DNA of 64,000 nt, taken from Haloplanus salinarum (GTDB taxonomy: Archaea; Halobacteriota; Halobacteria; Halobacteriales; Haloferacaceae). The notes below the pieces were generated by a model. That model was not told the DNA's origin. It did not search any database and was given only the letters and a program-made list of their open reading frames with translations. Numbering within the stretch: position 1 is the first letter of the stretch; each line of letters opens with the position of its first letter. The stretch is taken from contig NZ_CP101823.1 in assembly GCF_024498175.1 (NCBI RefSeq), positions 682,001 through 746,000 of the forward strand, read 5' to 3'. This document shows, piece after piece, positions 23,973 through 32,523 of the stretch. The translations under genes were made by a program, and so were the position numbers.

Positions 23973-26900
23973 ATGCCGACGATCGGGCTGTACACGGCGA
24001 CCGAGAACGAATTGGGAGCGGTCCAGCGGGCGGCTGGACGTCTCGACGACGTCGACCTCGTGGTCCGCTCCGAGAGCGACCTCGACGACGGGACCGATAC
24101 CGACGCGTTCGTCGACGAGGTCGAGTCCGCGACCGCCGTGGTGCTCTGGTTGCACGGCTCGGAGGGGAGCATGCCGGGCTACGACCACGCCGTCGAGCGA
24201 CTTCGGGACGCGGGCGTCCCGCTGATCGTCAAGGCGACGGGCGACGCCTTCGCGTTCGAGGACACGACCGTTACCGCGGACGACCGGGACCGTGTGTACG
24301 AGTATCTCGACGGCGGCGGCGTGGTGAACCTCGCCAACTGCTGTCGGTTCCTCGCCGCCACCTACGACGACGTCGACGTCGCGTACGACGACCCGGTCGA
24401 CCTCCCGACCGAGGGCGTCTACCACCCCGATCACCCCGGGATCGAGTACGAGGAGCTCCTGGCGACACACGACGAGGGCAAGCCCACCGTCGGCGTCTGG
24501 TTCTACGAGTCCCACTGGACGCACGCGAACACGCGGTACGTTGATGCGCTCGTCCGAAAGTTGGAGGAACTGGGAGCGAACGTCCTCCCCGCCTTTTGCA
24601 ACCCGGCGAGCGACGAGGCGGGCCAGGAGAACGCGGAGTGGGTCGCGCGCAACTGGTTCAGCGACGACGACGGCCCCGTGGTCGACGCCGTCGTGAGTTC
24701 GTTCATGTTCTCGCTGTCGATGAGCGAACGTGGACGGGCAGCGAGCGACGAGGGCGAGGGCGCCGAGGACGTCTTCCTCACGGAACTGGGCGTCCCCGTG
24801 TTGCAGGCCATCACGACCATGCGCTCCCGGTCGCGCTACGAGTCGAACGACACGGGCGTGATGGGCTTCGAACTCGCGCTGTCGGTCGCACTCCCCGAGT
24901 TCGACGGCAACGTCATCACCCACCCGATCAGCGGCAAGGAGCGCATGGACGACGAGGCGGGCATCGGGAGCGCCCCGAAACAACATTTCCCCATCGACGA
25001 CCGGATCGACCACGTCTCCCGGCTGGCGGTCAACTGGGCGCGGCTCCGAGACGTCCCCAACGACGAGAAATCGGTAGCGGTCGTCCTCCACAACTACCCG
25101 CCGAGCGACGACGGCATCGGGACTGCCTTCGGCCTCGACAGCCCCGAGAGCACCGTCAACCTGCTCGACGAACTCGACGCGCGGGGCTACGCCGTCGAGG
25201 ACTCGCCGACCGACGGCGCGGAACTCATCGACCGGCTCACCGCCCAGTTGACCCTCGATTCGCGGTGGGTCGCCCCGGAAGACGTCCGGGAGCTGAGCGT
25301 CGACACCGTCTCGCCCGAGCGGTACGCCGAGTGGTTCGCGACCGCCGACGAACGGTTTCGGGAGAACGTCATCGAGGAGTGGGGCGACCCTCCCGACCGG
25401 CCCTTCGCCATCCCCGGCGTCGAGTACGGGAACGTCCTCGTGACCGTCCAGCCGCCCCGCGGGTTCGGGATGGACCCCTCGAAGGTCTACCACGACTCGG
25501 ACCTCCAGCCGCCACACGACTACTTCGCCTTCTACGCGTGGCTGCGCGAGGCGTACGACGCCGACGCCGTCGTCCACCTCGGCACCCACGGGAGCCTGGA
25601 GTGGCTCCCCGGCAAGACCGTCGGCCTGAACGGGGCGAGCGCGCCGGATAGGCTGATCGACGACCTGCCGAACGTCTACCCCTACATCGTCAACAACCCG
25701 GGCGAGGGGACACAGGCCAAGCGCCGCTCCTACGCGGCGGTCGTCGACTACCTGACGCCGGTGATGAGCAACGCCGGGACCTACGACGAACTCGCGGAAC
25801 TCGAGGAGCTGGCCGACCAGTACCGCGAGGCCGGGATGGAGGACGCCCGCAGCGACGACGGCGAGCACCTCGAAACCCTCCTGCGCGAGAAGGTGGACGA
25901 CCTCGACCTCGCGGTAGAACTCGGGATCGCCGGCGGGATCGACGACCGAGCCGACGTCCGCGGTCCGGACGCGGCCGGCTCCACGCTGGCCGAGGGGGCG
26001 GTCGCCGGCGACGACCTCTCGGTCGACGAACTGGTCGAGCGGGTACACGAGTACCTCACCGACGTGAAGACGACCCAGATCCGGATGGGGCTGCACACGA
26101 TGGGTGAACCCCCGGAGGACGACCGGCTCGTCGAGTACCTCGTCGCGCTCACGCGTCTGGAGAATCCCGGCGGACCCAGCCTCCGGGAGAGCGTCGCGGG
26201 CGTCCTCGGCGTCGACTACGGGCGGATGCTCGACGAACCGGGCGCGTACGACGAACGGCTGGGCATGACCCTCTCGGAGGCGGCCGACGAGGTGTACGAA
26301 ACCAGCCTCGACCTCGTCGGGACGCTTGCAGCCAACGACTTCGACGTGCCGGAGTCGGAGGCGACGGCCGACCCCGACGACGAGGTGAACATGAACCTCT
26401 TGGTCGTGGATATCGACCCGCTGGGCGACGCCCGTGCCAAGCGGGGCGCCCACGACGACCTGCGCGAGGCGCTGTCGTTCATCCGTGACGTGGCCGCGCC
26501 ACGGGTCCGGGGCGCCGAAGCCGAGATCCCCCGGACGGCGGACGCCCTGGCCGGCGGGTACGTCCCCCCGGGCGGCAGCGGCGCCCCGACCCGCGGCGGC
26601 GTCGACCTGCTGCCGACGGGGCGGAACTTCTACACGCTCGACCCACGGAAGGTGCCGGCCAGGAGCGCCTGGCAGGTGGGCAAGGAGGTGGCGACGGGGA
26701 CTCTCGAACGCCACCACGCCGAACACGACGAGTACCCCGAGGAGGTGGGCGTCGTCGCGTGGGGGACGCCGACGGTGCGGACCCGCGGCGAGACGGTCGC
26801 ACAGGTGCTCGCGCTGATGGGCGTCGAGCCGACCTGGACCGACGCCGGCCGCGTCGACGACGTCGAACCGATCCCGCTGGAGGAGCTCGGGCGCCCTCGC

Positions 26901-27851
26901 GTCGACGTGACGACGCGGGTCTCCGGCCTCTTCCGGGACGCCTTCCCGCAGGCCGCGAGCGTCGTCCACGACGCGGTGGACGCCGTCGTCGAACTCGACG
27001 AACCCCACGACAGGAACTACGTCAAGAAACACGTCGAGGAGGAGGCGGCCGACCTCGAAGCCGAGGGCGTGGACGAAGACGAGGCCGACGACCTGGCGAG
27101 ACGGCGCGTCTTCACGACGAAACCCGGCGGCTACGGCGCCGGGACGAACAAGGCCGTCGACGAGGGCGAGTGGGACGACCGCTCGGACCTCGCGGACGTC
27201 TACGTCCAGTGGGGCGGGTACGCCCTCGGCTCCCGCGGCCGGGTCTCCGAGGCCCACGACAGCTTCGAGCGGCGACTCGGCTCCGTCGAGGCGACGGTGA
27301 AAATCGAGGACACGGCCGAACAGGACGAGTTCGACAGTTCGGACTGGTACGCCTTCCACGGCGGGTTCATCACCGCCGTCTCGGAGATCGCGGGCGAGGA
27401 GCCGGCCTCCTACGTCGGCGACTCTAGCGACCCCGACAACGTCGACGTCTACACCAACGAGGAGAAGGTGCGCAAGACGATGCGGGCCCGCGTGCTCAAC
27501 CCCGACTGGCTCGACAGCATGGAGGAACACGGCTACAAGGGCGCGGGCGACCTCTCGACGACCGTCGACGTGGCCCTCGGCTGGGACGCGACGACCGGCG
27601 TCGTGAGCGACGCGCTCTGGGCCGACCTGGCGGACGCCTACGCGTTCGACGAGGATCGACGGGAGTGGATGCGGGACGTGAACCCGTGGGCGCTGGAGAG
27701 CATCACCGCGACGCTGCTCGAGGCGATCGGCCGCGACCTGTGGGACGCCGCCCCCGAGGTGGCGGACCGACTGCGCGACATCAACCTCTCGGTCGAGGGC
27801 GACCTGGAGGCCGAGACGACCGACCGAAACGAGGCCATCACCCATGACTGA
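23973..27851 (+). CDS. cobN: Cobaltochelatase subunit CobN
   Basis: This is a large ATP-dependent chelatase subunit of about 1292 residues. The H-subunit fold is evident from VVLWLHGSEGSMPGYD, NLANCCRFLA, HPDHPGIEYEELL and, centrally, VHLGTHGSLEWLPGKTVGL (metal-binding His) and YPYIVNNPGEGTQAKRRSYA. The C-terminus has WGGYALGSRGRVSEAHDSF and VDVALGWDATTGVVSDALW. I prefer ATG 23973 (MPTIGLYTATENEL); an ATG five codons earlier lies within a shared promoter element. The stop overlaps cbiC. It works with ChlID on the opposite strand. Confidence 0.93.
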   Translation: MPTIGLYTATENELGAVQRAAGRLDDVDLVVRSESDLDDGTDTDAFVDEVESATAVVLWLHGSEGSMPGYDHAVERLRDAGVPLIVKATGDAFAFEDTTVTADDRDRVYEYLDGGGVVNLANCCRFLAATYDDVDVAYDDPVDLPTEGVYHPDHPGIEYEELLATHDEGKPTVGVWFYESHWTHANTRYVDALVRKLEELGANVLPAFCNPASDEAGQENAEWVARNWFSDDDGPVVDAVVSSFMFSLSMSERGRAASDEGEGAEDVFLTELGVPVLQAITTMRSRSRYESNDTGVMGFELALSVALPEFDGNVITHPISGKERMDDEAGIGSAPKQHFPIDDRIDHVSRLAVNWARLRDVPNDEKSVAVVLHNYPPSDDGIGTAFGLDSPESTVNLLDELDARGYAVEDSPTDGAELIDRLTAQLTLDSRWVAPEDVRELSVDTVSPERYAEWFATADERFRENVIEEWGDPPDRPFAIPGVEYGNVLVTVQPPRGFGMDPSKVYHDSDLQPPHDYFAFYAWLREAYDADAVVHLGTHGSLEWLPGKTVGLNGASAPDRLIDDLPNVYPYIVNNPGEGTQAKRRSYAAVVDYLTPVMSNAGTYDELAELEELADQYREAGMEDARSDDGEHLETLLREKVDDLDLAVELGIAGGIDDRADVRGPDAAGSTLAEGAVAGDDLSVDELVERVHEYLTDVKTTQIRMGLHTMGEPPEDDRLVEYLVALTRLENPGGPSLRESVAGVLGVDYGRMLDEPGAYDERLGMTLSEAADEVYETSLDLVGTLAANDFDVPESEATADPDDEVNMNLLVVDIDPLGDARAKRGAHDDLREALSFIRDVAAPRVRGAEAEIPRTADALAGGYVPPGGSGAPTRGGVDLLPTGRNFYTLDPRKVPARSAWQVGKEVATGTLERHHAEHDEYPEEVGVVAWGTPTVRTRGETVAQVLALMGVEPTWTDAGRVDDVEPIPLEELGRPRVDVTTRVSGLFRDAFPQAASVVHDAVDAVVELDEPHDRNYVKKHVEEEAADLEAEGVDEDEADDLARRRVFTTKPGGYGAGTNKAVDEGEWDDRSDLADVYVQWGGYALGSRGRVSEAHDSFERRLGSVEATVKIEDTAEQDEFDSSDWYAFHGGFITAVSEIAGEEPASYVGDSSDPDNVDVYTNEEKVRKTMRARVLNPDWLDSMEEHGYKGAGDLSTTVDVALGWDATTGVVSDALWADLADAYAFDEDRREWMRDVNPWALESITATLLEAIGRDLWDAAPEVADRLRDINLSVEGDLEAETTDRNEAITHD

Positions 27852-28521
27852 CGACGACTACGCCGACCTCGGCGCGACGACGGAGCAAGCGATGGATATC
27901 GCGGAGACGAGCATGGACATCGTCCGTTCGTTCGTCCCCACGGAGACGCTGAACGACCGGCTGCGGGCGAAGGCGGTCCACTCGACCGGCTCCCCGGACT
28001 TCCAGCATCTCATGCGGTTCCAGAACGACCCCGTGGTCGCGGGCGCCCGGGCCGTCCTCGACGAGCGGCCCATCGTGACGGACATCACGATGGTCAAGTC
28101 GGGGATCACGGGGCGGGGTCACGACTGTCGGGTGCGGAAGGCCATCGGCAACGGGACGGAACTGGCCGCCGAGACGGGGATGACCCGGACGGCGGCCTCG
28201 GTCCTCGAACTCGACCGCGAGGGGGTCTACGACGGCGCCATCGCCGTCGTCGGCAACGCCCCCACCGGCGCCCTGGCGCTCTGTGACTGCATCGAGGACG
28301 GCACCCGGCCGGCCGTCGTCGTCGCGACGCCCGTGGGGTTCGTCAAGGCGGCCGACAGCCGCAAGCGGGTGCGCTCTGTCGCCGCGGAGCACGGGGTCCC
28401 CGCCGTCACGAACGTCGGCACCCGCGGCGGGAGCGGCCTCGGCGCGGCGCTCGTGAACGAACTGATCCACGTCGCCCGCGACGTCCGTGAGGGCGACGTG
28501 ACACTCCCCGGCGATGAGTGA
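27844..28521 (+). CDS. cbiC: Precorrin-8X methylmutase CbiC
   Basis: This moves the methyl group from C11 to C12, giving (cobalt-)hydrogenobyrinate. The 225-residue protein has the catalytic His in KAVHSTGSPDF near 40, MVKSGITGRG near 80, VVGNAPTGALAL, and ATPVGFVKAADSRKRV followed by TRGGSGLGAALVNEL, the standard CbiC/CobH set. It overlaps cobN and cbiE by 8 bases each, so it is tightly coupled. Confidence 0.92.
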   Translation: MTDDDYADLGATTEQAMDIAETSMDIVRSFVPTETLNDRLRAKAVHSTGSPDFQHLMRFQNDPVVAGARAVLDERPIVTDITMVKSGITGRGHDCRVRKAIGNGTELAAETGMTRTAASVLELDREGVYDGAIAVVGNAPTGALALCDCIEDGTRPAVVVATPVGFVKAADSRKRVRSVAAEHGVPAVTNVGTRGGSGLGAALVNELIHVARDVREGDVTLPGDE

Positions 28522-29281
28522 GGACTACGACCTCGACGCCGGCCCGGACCCGGCGGCGGTCGCCGCCGCGACGCCGGAGCCGGACCCCGACGCCCTCGAC
28601 GACCCGGTTCACGCCGTCGGGATCGGTCCCGGCAACCCGGACTACCTCACCCGCCGGGGCGCGCGGGCGATCCGCGAGGCGGACGTCGTCGTCGGCTTCG
28701 AGACGGTCGTCGACTTCGTCGCCGACGGGACCGAGGCCGATCTGCTCACCTGTGGCTACGCCGACGAGGCGGCGACGCTGTCGGTGTTCGCGGACCGCGT
28801 GGCCGCCGGCGACCACGGGACGGCCGTCCTGATGGGCGATCCGAACCACTCGGGCTACCAGTTCCTCGGCAAGGTCGAACGGGCCGTCGATGCGCCCGTG
28901 ACCGTGGTGCCGGGAATCTCGTCGCTCCAGGTCGCCGCGAGTCGGGCACGGACGCCGATGGAGGACGCCGCGTTCGTCACCCTCCACAAGAGCGGCGACC
29001 TCGACCCTGATCTCGACCGCCTCGTCGACGCCGTCGGCGACCGACACCTGCTCGTGCTCCCGCGGCCGTTCGACTGGATGCCCGGCGACGTCGCCGACCT
29101 GCTCGTCGAGTCGGGCGCCGATCCCGCGCTCGACGCGCTCGTGTTCGAACACCTGACACACCCGGAGGAGCGGGTGACACGGACGACACTCGGCGACCTC
29201 CGCGGATCGGCGGGCGGGGGCGACCGCGAGTCGACACCGTACTCCGACCTCTCCGTGCTCGTCGTGCGGGCCGACCCATGA
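28514..29281 (+). CDS. cbiE: Cobalt-precorrin-7 C5-methyltransferase CbiE
   Basis: This methylates C5 (the separate CbiT handles C15). The 255-residue protein has an acidic Asp/Pro leader (about 1-30), then VHAVGIGPGNPDYLTRRGARAI, VVVGFETVVDF, VLMGDPNHSGYQFL and VVPGISSLQVAASRARTPMED, followed by LLVLPRPFDWMP, typical of CbiE/CobL-N. The start codon overlaps cbiC by 8 bases, and the end overlaps the cbiA start (4 bases). Confidence 0.88.
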   Translation: MSEDYDLDAGPDPAAVAAATPEPDPDALDDPVHAVGIGPGNPDYLTRRGARAIREADVVVGFETVVDFVADGTEADLLTCGYADEAATLSVFADRVAAGDHGTAVLMGDPNHSGYQFLGKVERAVDAPVTVVPGISSLQVAASRARTPMEDAAFVTLHKSGDLDPDLDRLVDAVGDRHLLVLPRPFDWMPGDVADLLVESGADPALDALVFEHLTHPEERVTRTTLGDLRGSAGGGDRESTPYSDLSVLVVRADP

Positions 29282-30585
29282 AAGGAGTCGTCCTCGGCGG
29301 CACGAAGTCGGGCGTCGGCAAGACCGTCGCGACCCTCGCGGTCCTCCGTGCCCTGGCGGCCGACGGCTATGACGTCCAGCCGGCGAAGGCCGGCCCCGAC
29401 TTCATCGATCCGAGCCACCACGAGGCCGTGACGGACACCCCCTCCCGGACCCTCGACCTGTGGCTCGAAGGTCGCGAGGGTCTGCGCCGTAACTACGCGC
29501 GCGGCGACGGGGACGTCTGCGTCGTCGAGGGGGTGATGGGCCTCTACGACGGCGACCGGTCGAGCACGGCGATGGTCGCCGAGGCTCTCGATTTGCCGGT
29601 GGTGCTCGTCGTCGACGCGAAAGCGGGCATGGAGAGCGTCGCCGCGACGGCCCACGGCTTCCGCGAGTACGCCACCCACGCGGGCCGGGACGTCGACGTC
29701 GTCGGCGTGATCGCCCAGCGTGCCCACGGCGGCCGCCACGAGTCGGGGATCCGGGAGGCCCTGCCCGACGACTTGGCCTACCTCGGCCGGATCCCGCCCC
29801 GCGAGGACCTGGAGATTCCGGAGCGACACCTCGGGCTCCACATGGGCGCGGAGGCGCCACTGGACGGTGACGCCCTCGACGCCGCCGCGGCGGGCATCCG
29901 GACGGATCGGCTGCTGGACCTGGCGCGGACGCCGCCGCGGACCGCTCCCGCCCCGGTCGGCGGTCCGACCGGGGCACGGATCGCCGTCGCCCGCGACGCC
30001 GCCTTCGGCTTCGTCTACCCGGCGACGGTCGAGCGCCTGCGCGACCGGGCGACGGTCGTCACCTTTTCGCCGCTCGCGGGCGACGACCTGCCCGCCTGCG
30101 ACGGGGTCTACCTGCCGGGGGGGTACCCGGAGCTCCACGCCGCCGACCTCGAAGCGAGTCCGACGACGGACGCCCTCGCGGCGGCGGCGGCCGAGGGCAC
30201 CGCCGTCCTCGGGGAGTGCGGGGGGCTCATGGCCCTCGCCGAGTCGCTGACCACGACCGAGGGGGAGCGCCACGCCATGGCCGGCGTCCTGCCCGCCGAC
30301 GTCCGGATGCACGACCGGTATCAGGCGCTCGATCACGTCGAGTTGCGGGCACGGCGGGACACCCTGACCGCCGCGGCCGGCGACCGGCGGCGCGGCCACG
30401 AGTTCCACTACTCCAGCGCGACCGTCGACGACGACGCCCGCTTCGCCTTCGACGTGGTCCGGGGATCCGGCATCGACGACGAGCGGGACGGCCTGGTCGA
30501 ACACCGGACGCTCGGCACCTACTGTCACCTCCACGCCGAGAGCGGGGCTATCGACGCGTTCGTGGCACGGGCGGTCGAGGACTGA
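29278..30585 (+). CDS. cbiA: Cobyrinate a,c-diamide synthase CbiA
   Basis: This ATP- and glutamine-dependent enzyme amidates the a and c side chains. The 435-residue protein has the N-terminal dethiobiotin-synthetase-like P-loop VVLGGTKSGVGKTVA, KAGPDFIDPSHHEAV and VVEGVMGLYDG. The C-terminal class-I-like glutaminase has YLPGGYPELHA and the nucleophile Cys in VLGECGGLMAL, ending TYCHLHAESGAIDAF. It is the last gene of cobN-cbiC-cbiE-cbiA and is convergent with the LOV kinase at a distance of zero bases. Confidence 0.93.
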   Translation: MKGVVLGGTKSGVGKTVATLAVLRALAADGYDVQPAKAGPDFIDPSHHEAVTDTPSRTLDLWLEGREGLRRNYARGDGDVCVVEGVMGLYDGDRSSTAMVAEALDLPVVLVVDAKAGMESVAATAHGFREYATHAGRDVDVVGVIAQRAHGGRHESGIREALPDDLAYLGRIPPREDLEIPERHLGLHMGAEAPLDGDALDAAAAGIRTDRLLDLARTPPRTAPAPVGGPTGARIAVARDAAFGFVYPATVERLRDRATVVTFSPLAGDDLPACDGVYLPGGYPELHAADLEASPTTDALAAAAAEGTAVLGECGGLMALAESLTTTEGERHAMAGVLPADVRMHDRYQALDHVELRARRDTLTAAAGDRRRGHEFHYSSATVDDDARFAFDVVRGSGIDDERDGLVEHRTLGTYCHLHAESGAIDAFVARAVED

Positions 30586-32382
30586 TCAGGTGGCGTCCAC
30601 GCCCCGCACGTCGAAGCGGGCGCCGCCGTCGGCGCTCTCGGTCACGTCGACCGTCCACCCGTGGACGTCGACGAACTCGCGGACGATTTCGAGGCCGAAA
30701 CCCGTCCCACCCTCGTCCGTGGAGTAGCCCGCCTCGAAGATCCGATCCCGTTCGGATTCGGGGATTCCGGGGCCGTCGTCGGCGACGTAGAAGCCGCCGT
30801 CCGTCTCGCCCACGGTGACGACGACGTCGTCGCCGCCGTGTTCCACCGCGTTGCCGAGGAGGTTCGTCAGGAGTCGCCGGAACCGGCGCGACTCGGCGTT
30901 GACGGTCCGCTCGGTCTCGACCCGGAGCGTCGCGTCCCGCGTCTCGATGTCGGACCAGCACCGCGTAACCATCGTCGGCAGCGACAGGGCCTCCCGATCC
31001 ATGTCGCCGTCGGTGTCCCGGGCCAGCGTGAGGAGGTCGTCGATCAGCGCCTCGATCCGGGCGTGGGCGTCGGCGACCGCGTCGAGGTGTTCGTGGCCGG
31101 CCTCGGTCGCACACTTGGCGAGTTCGAGTTCCCCCGCCGCCACCGTCAGCGGGTTCCGGAGGTCGTGGGAGAGCACGCCAGCGAAGCGTTCGAGGCGCTC
31201 GTTCTGCCGTTCGAGACGGCGACGGTACCGGCGGTACTCGGTCACGTCCTCCTGGAAGCCGACCCAGCGGGCCACCTCGCCGTCGTCGTCCCGGAGCGGG
31301 GCGATGCTCACCCGGTTCCAGAACGGTTCGCCATCCCTCCGGTAGTTCCGGAGGGTGACCGTCGCGGGTTCGCCGGCCTCGATGGCCTCGTTCAGCGTCT
31401 CGACGGGCTCCGAGTCGGTGTCCGGCCCCTGGAGGAACCGGCAGTTGCGGTCGAGGGCCGCCTCGCGGTCGTAGCCCGTCATCTCGACGAACGCGTCGTT
31501 GACGTAGATCATCGGGTTGTCCGCCCGCGAGGGGTCGGTCATCGTGATGCCCGTCGGCGCCTCGTCCATGGCGCGGGTCCTGTAGTCGAGTTCGCGGCGT
31601 CGCCGGCGCTCCGCCGAGACGTCGCGGAGGATGCCGACGCTCCCCTCGAAACACTCGCCGTCGTAGGGCAGGGCGGCCATGTGGTCGCGACACCGGATCG
31701 GGTCGCCCTCCTTCGGGACGATGTCGACCTCGAACTGACTGCTGTCGGGGCCGTCCGCCGAGAGGATCCCCCCGAGTTCCGATTCGGCCCGCTCGACGGC
31801 CGCATCGTCCTTGATGAGCGAGGGTAGACTGCCGATGATCGTCTCCCGATCGTAGCCAGTCAGCTCCGCGAAGGACTCGTTGACGAACTCGAACCGTCCG
31901 TCCGCGTCGACGACGTAGACGGGGTAGCCGAGGGCCTCGATCACCGTCGAGTAGCGGTCGGCGACGGCCTGCGTCCGGCGGTCGTCGAGGACCTGTTCGA
32001 CGCGGTTGGCGAGGCGGCGCTGCTGGTCGGGTCCACCCTTCTGGAAGTAGCCGGTGACGCCGGCGTTGAGCGCCCGGCTGGCGATCTCCTCGCTCCCCTT
32101 GCCCGTATAGAGGATAAAGGGCGTCGTGATCCCGTGCTCGCGGGCGGCCTCGAAGAAGGCCAGCCCGTCCATCGCGGGCATGTCGTAATCGCTGATGATA
32201 CAGTCGACGTCGGCGCCGGCGTCGGCGTCGTCGGCGACCCGCGAGAGCGCCGCCTCGGGCGACGTTTCGGTCAGCGTCGTGACCTCCCAGCCGAGCTCTC
32301 GATCGAGGAACGACGACGTGAGATCCAGCACCGCCGGATCGTCGTCGACGTGTAACAGCCGAAACGTGTCGGTCGCGCTCAT
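30586..32382 (-). CDS. REC-PAS-LOV sensor histidine kinase (putative blue-light sensor)
   Basis: This soluble kinase has about 598 residues. REC is at 8-130 with phosphoacceptor Asp65 (IISDYDMP). A PAS domain is at about 142-258. A second PAS, at about 268-385, has the LOV signature DRNCRFLQG with Cys314, NYRRDGEPFWNRVSIAPL and the glutamine of VGFQEDVTE, all matching flavin-binding LOV domains. HisKA contains LSHDLRNPL, and HATPase has NLLGNAVEHG, VADDGPGIP and GTGFGLEIV. The start is ATG 32382 (MSATDTFRLL). Light input and the output partner are inferred. Confidence 0.88.
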   Translation of the reverse strand: MSATDTFRLLHVDDDPAVLDLTSSFLDRELGWEVTTLTETSPEAALSRVADDADAGADVDCIISDYDMPAMDGLAFFEAAREHGITTPFILYTGKGSEEIASRALNAGVTGYFQKGGPDQQRRLANRVEQVLDDRRTQAVADRYSTVIEALGYPVYVVDADGRFEFVNESFAELTGYDRETIIGSLPSLIKDDAAVERAESELGGILSADGPDSSQFEVDIVPKEGDPIRCRDHMAALPYDGECFEGSVGILRDVSAERRRRRELDYRTRAMDEAPTGITMTDPSRADNPMIYVNDAFVEMTGYDREAALDRNCRFLQGPDTDSEPVETLNEAIEAGEPATVTLRNYRRDGEPFWNRVSIAPLRDDDGEVARWVGFQEDVTEYRRYRRRLERQNERLERFAGVLSHDLRNPLTVAAGELELAKCATEAGHEHLDAVADAHARIEALIDDLLTLARDTDGDMDREALSLPTMVTRCWSDIETRDATLRVETERTVNAESRRFRRLLTNLLGNAVEHGGDDVVVTVGETDGGFYVADDGPGIPESERDRIFEAGYSTDEGGTGFGLEIVREFVDVHGWTVDVTESADGGARFDVRGVDAT

Positions 32383-32523
32383 GCGGTCGCGGTGAATCGC
32401 AGTCGGTTCGCCATCGTTCGGGTATCCTATGGGCGCCGGAATCAAATACGCATCCCCGTGATTACCAGCCGTGAAAACGGGAGCGACAAAGGACTAAGTG
32501 CGCGCCTCGGCAGTGTCGACCGG

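Noticed and set aside
23307-27845. A 1512-codon open frame on the minus strand opposite cobN
   Set aside because: It is a mirror of GC-rich cobN codons; its translation is Val/Arg/Asp-rich with no family motif, while the plus strand has all CobN signatures.
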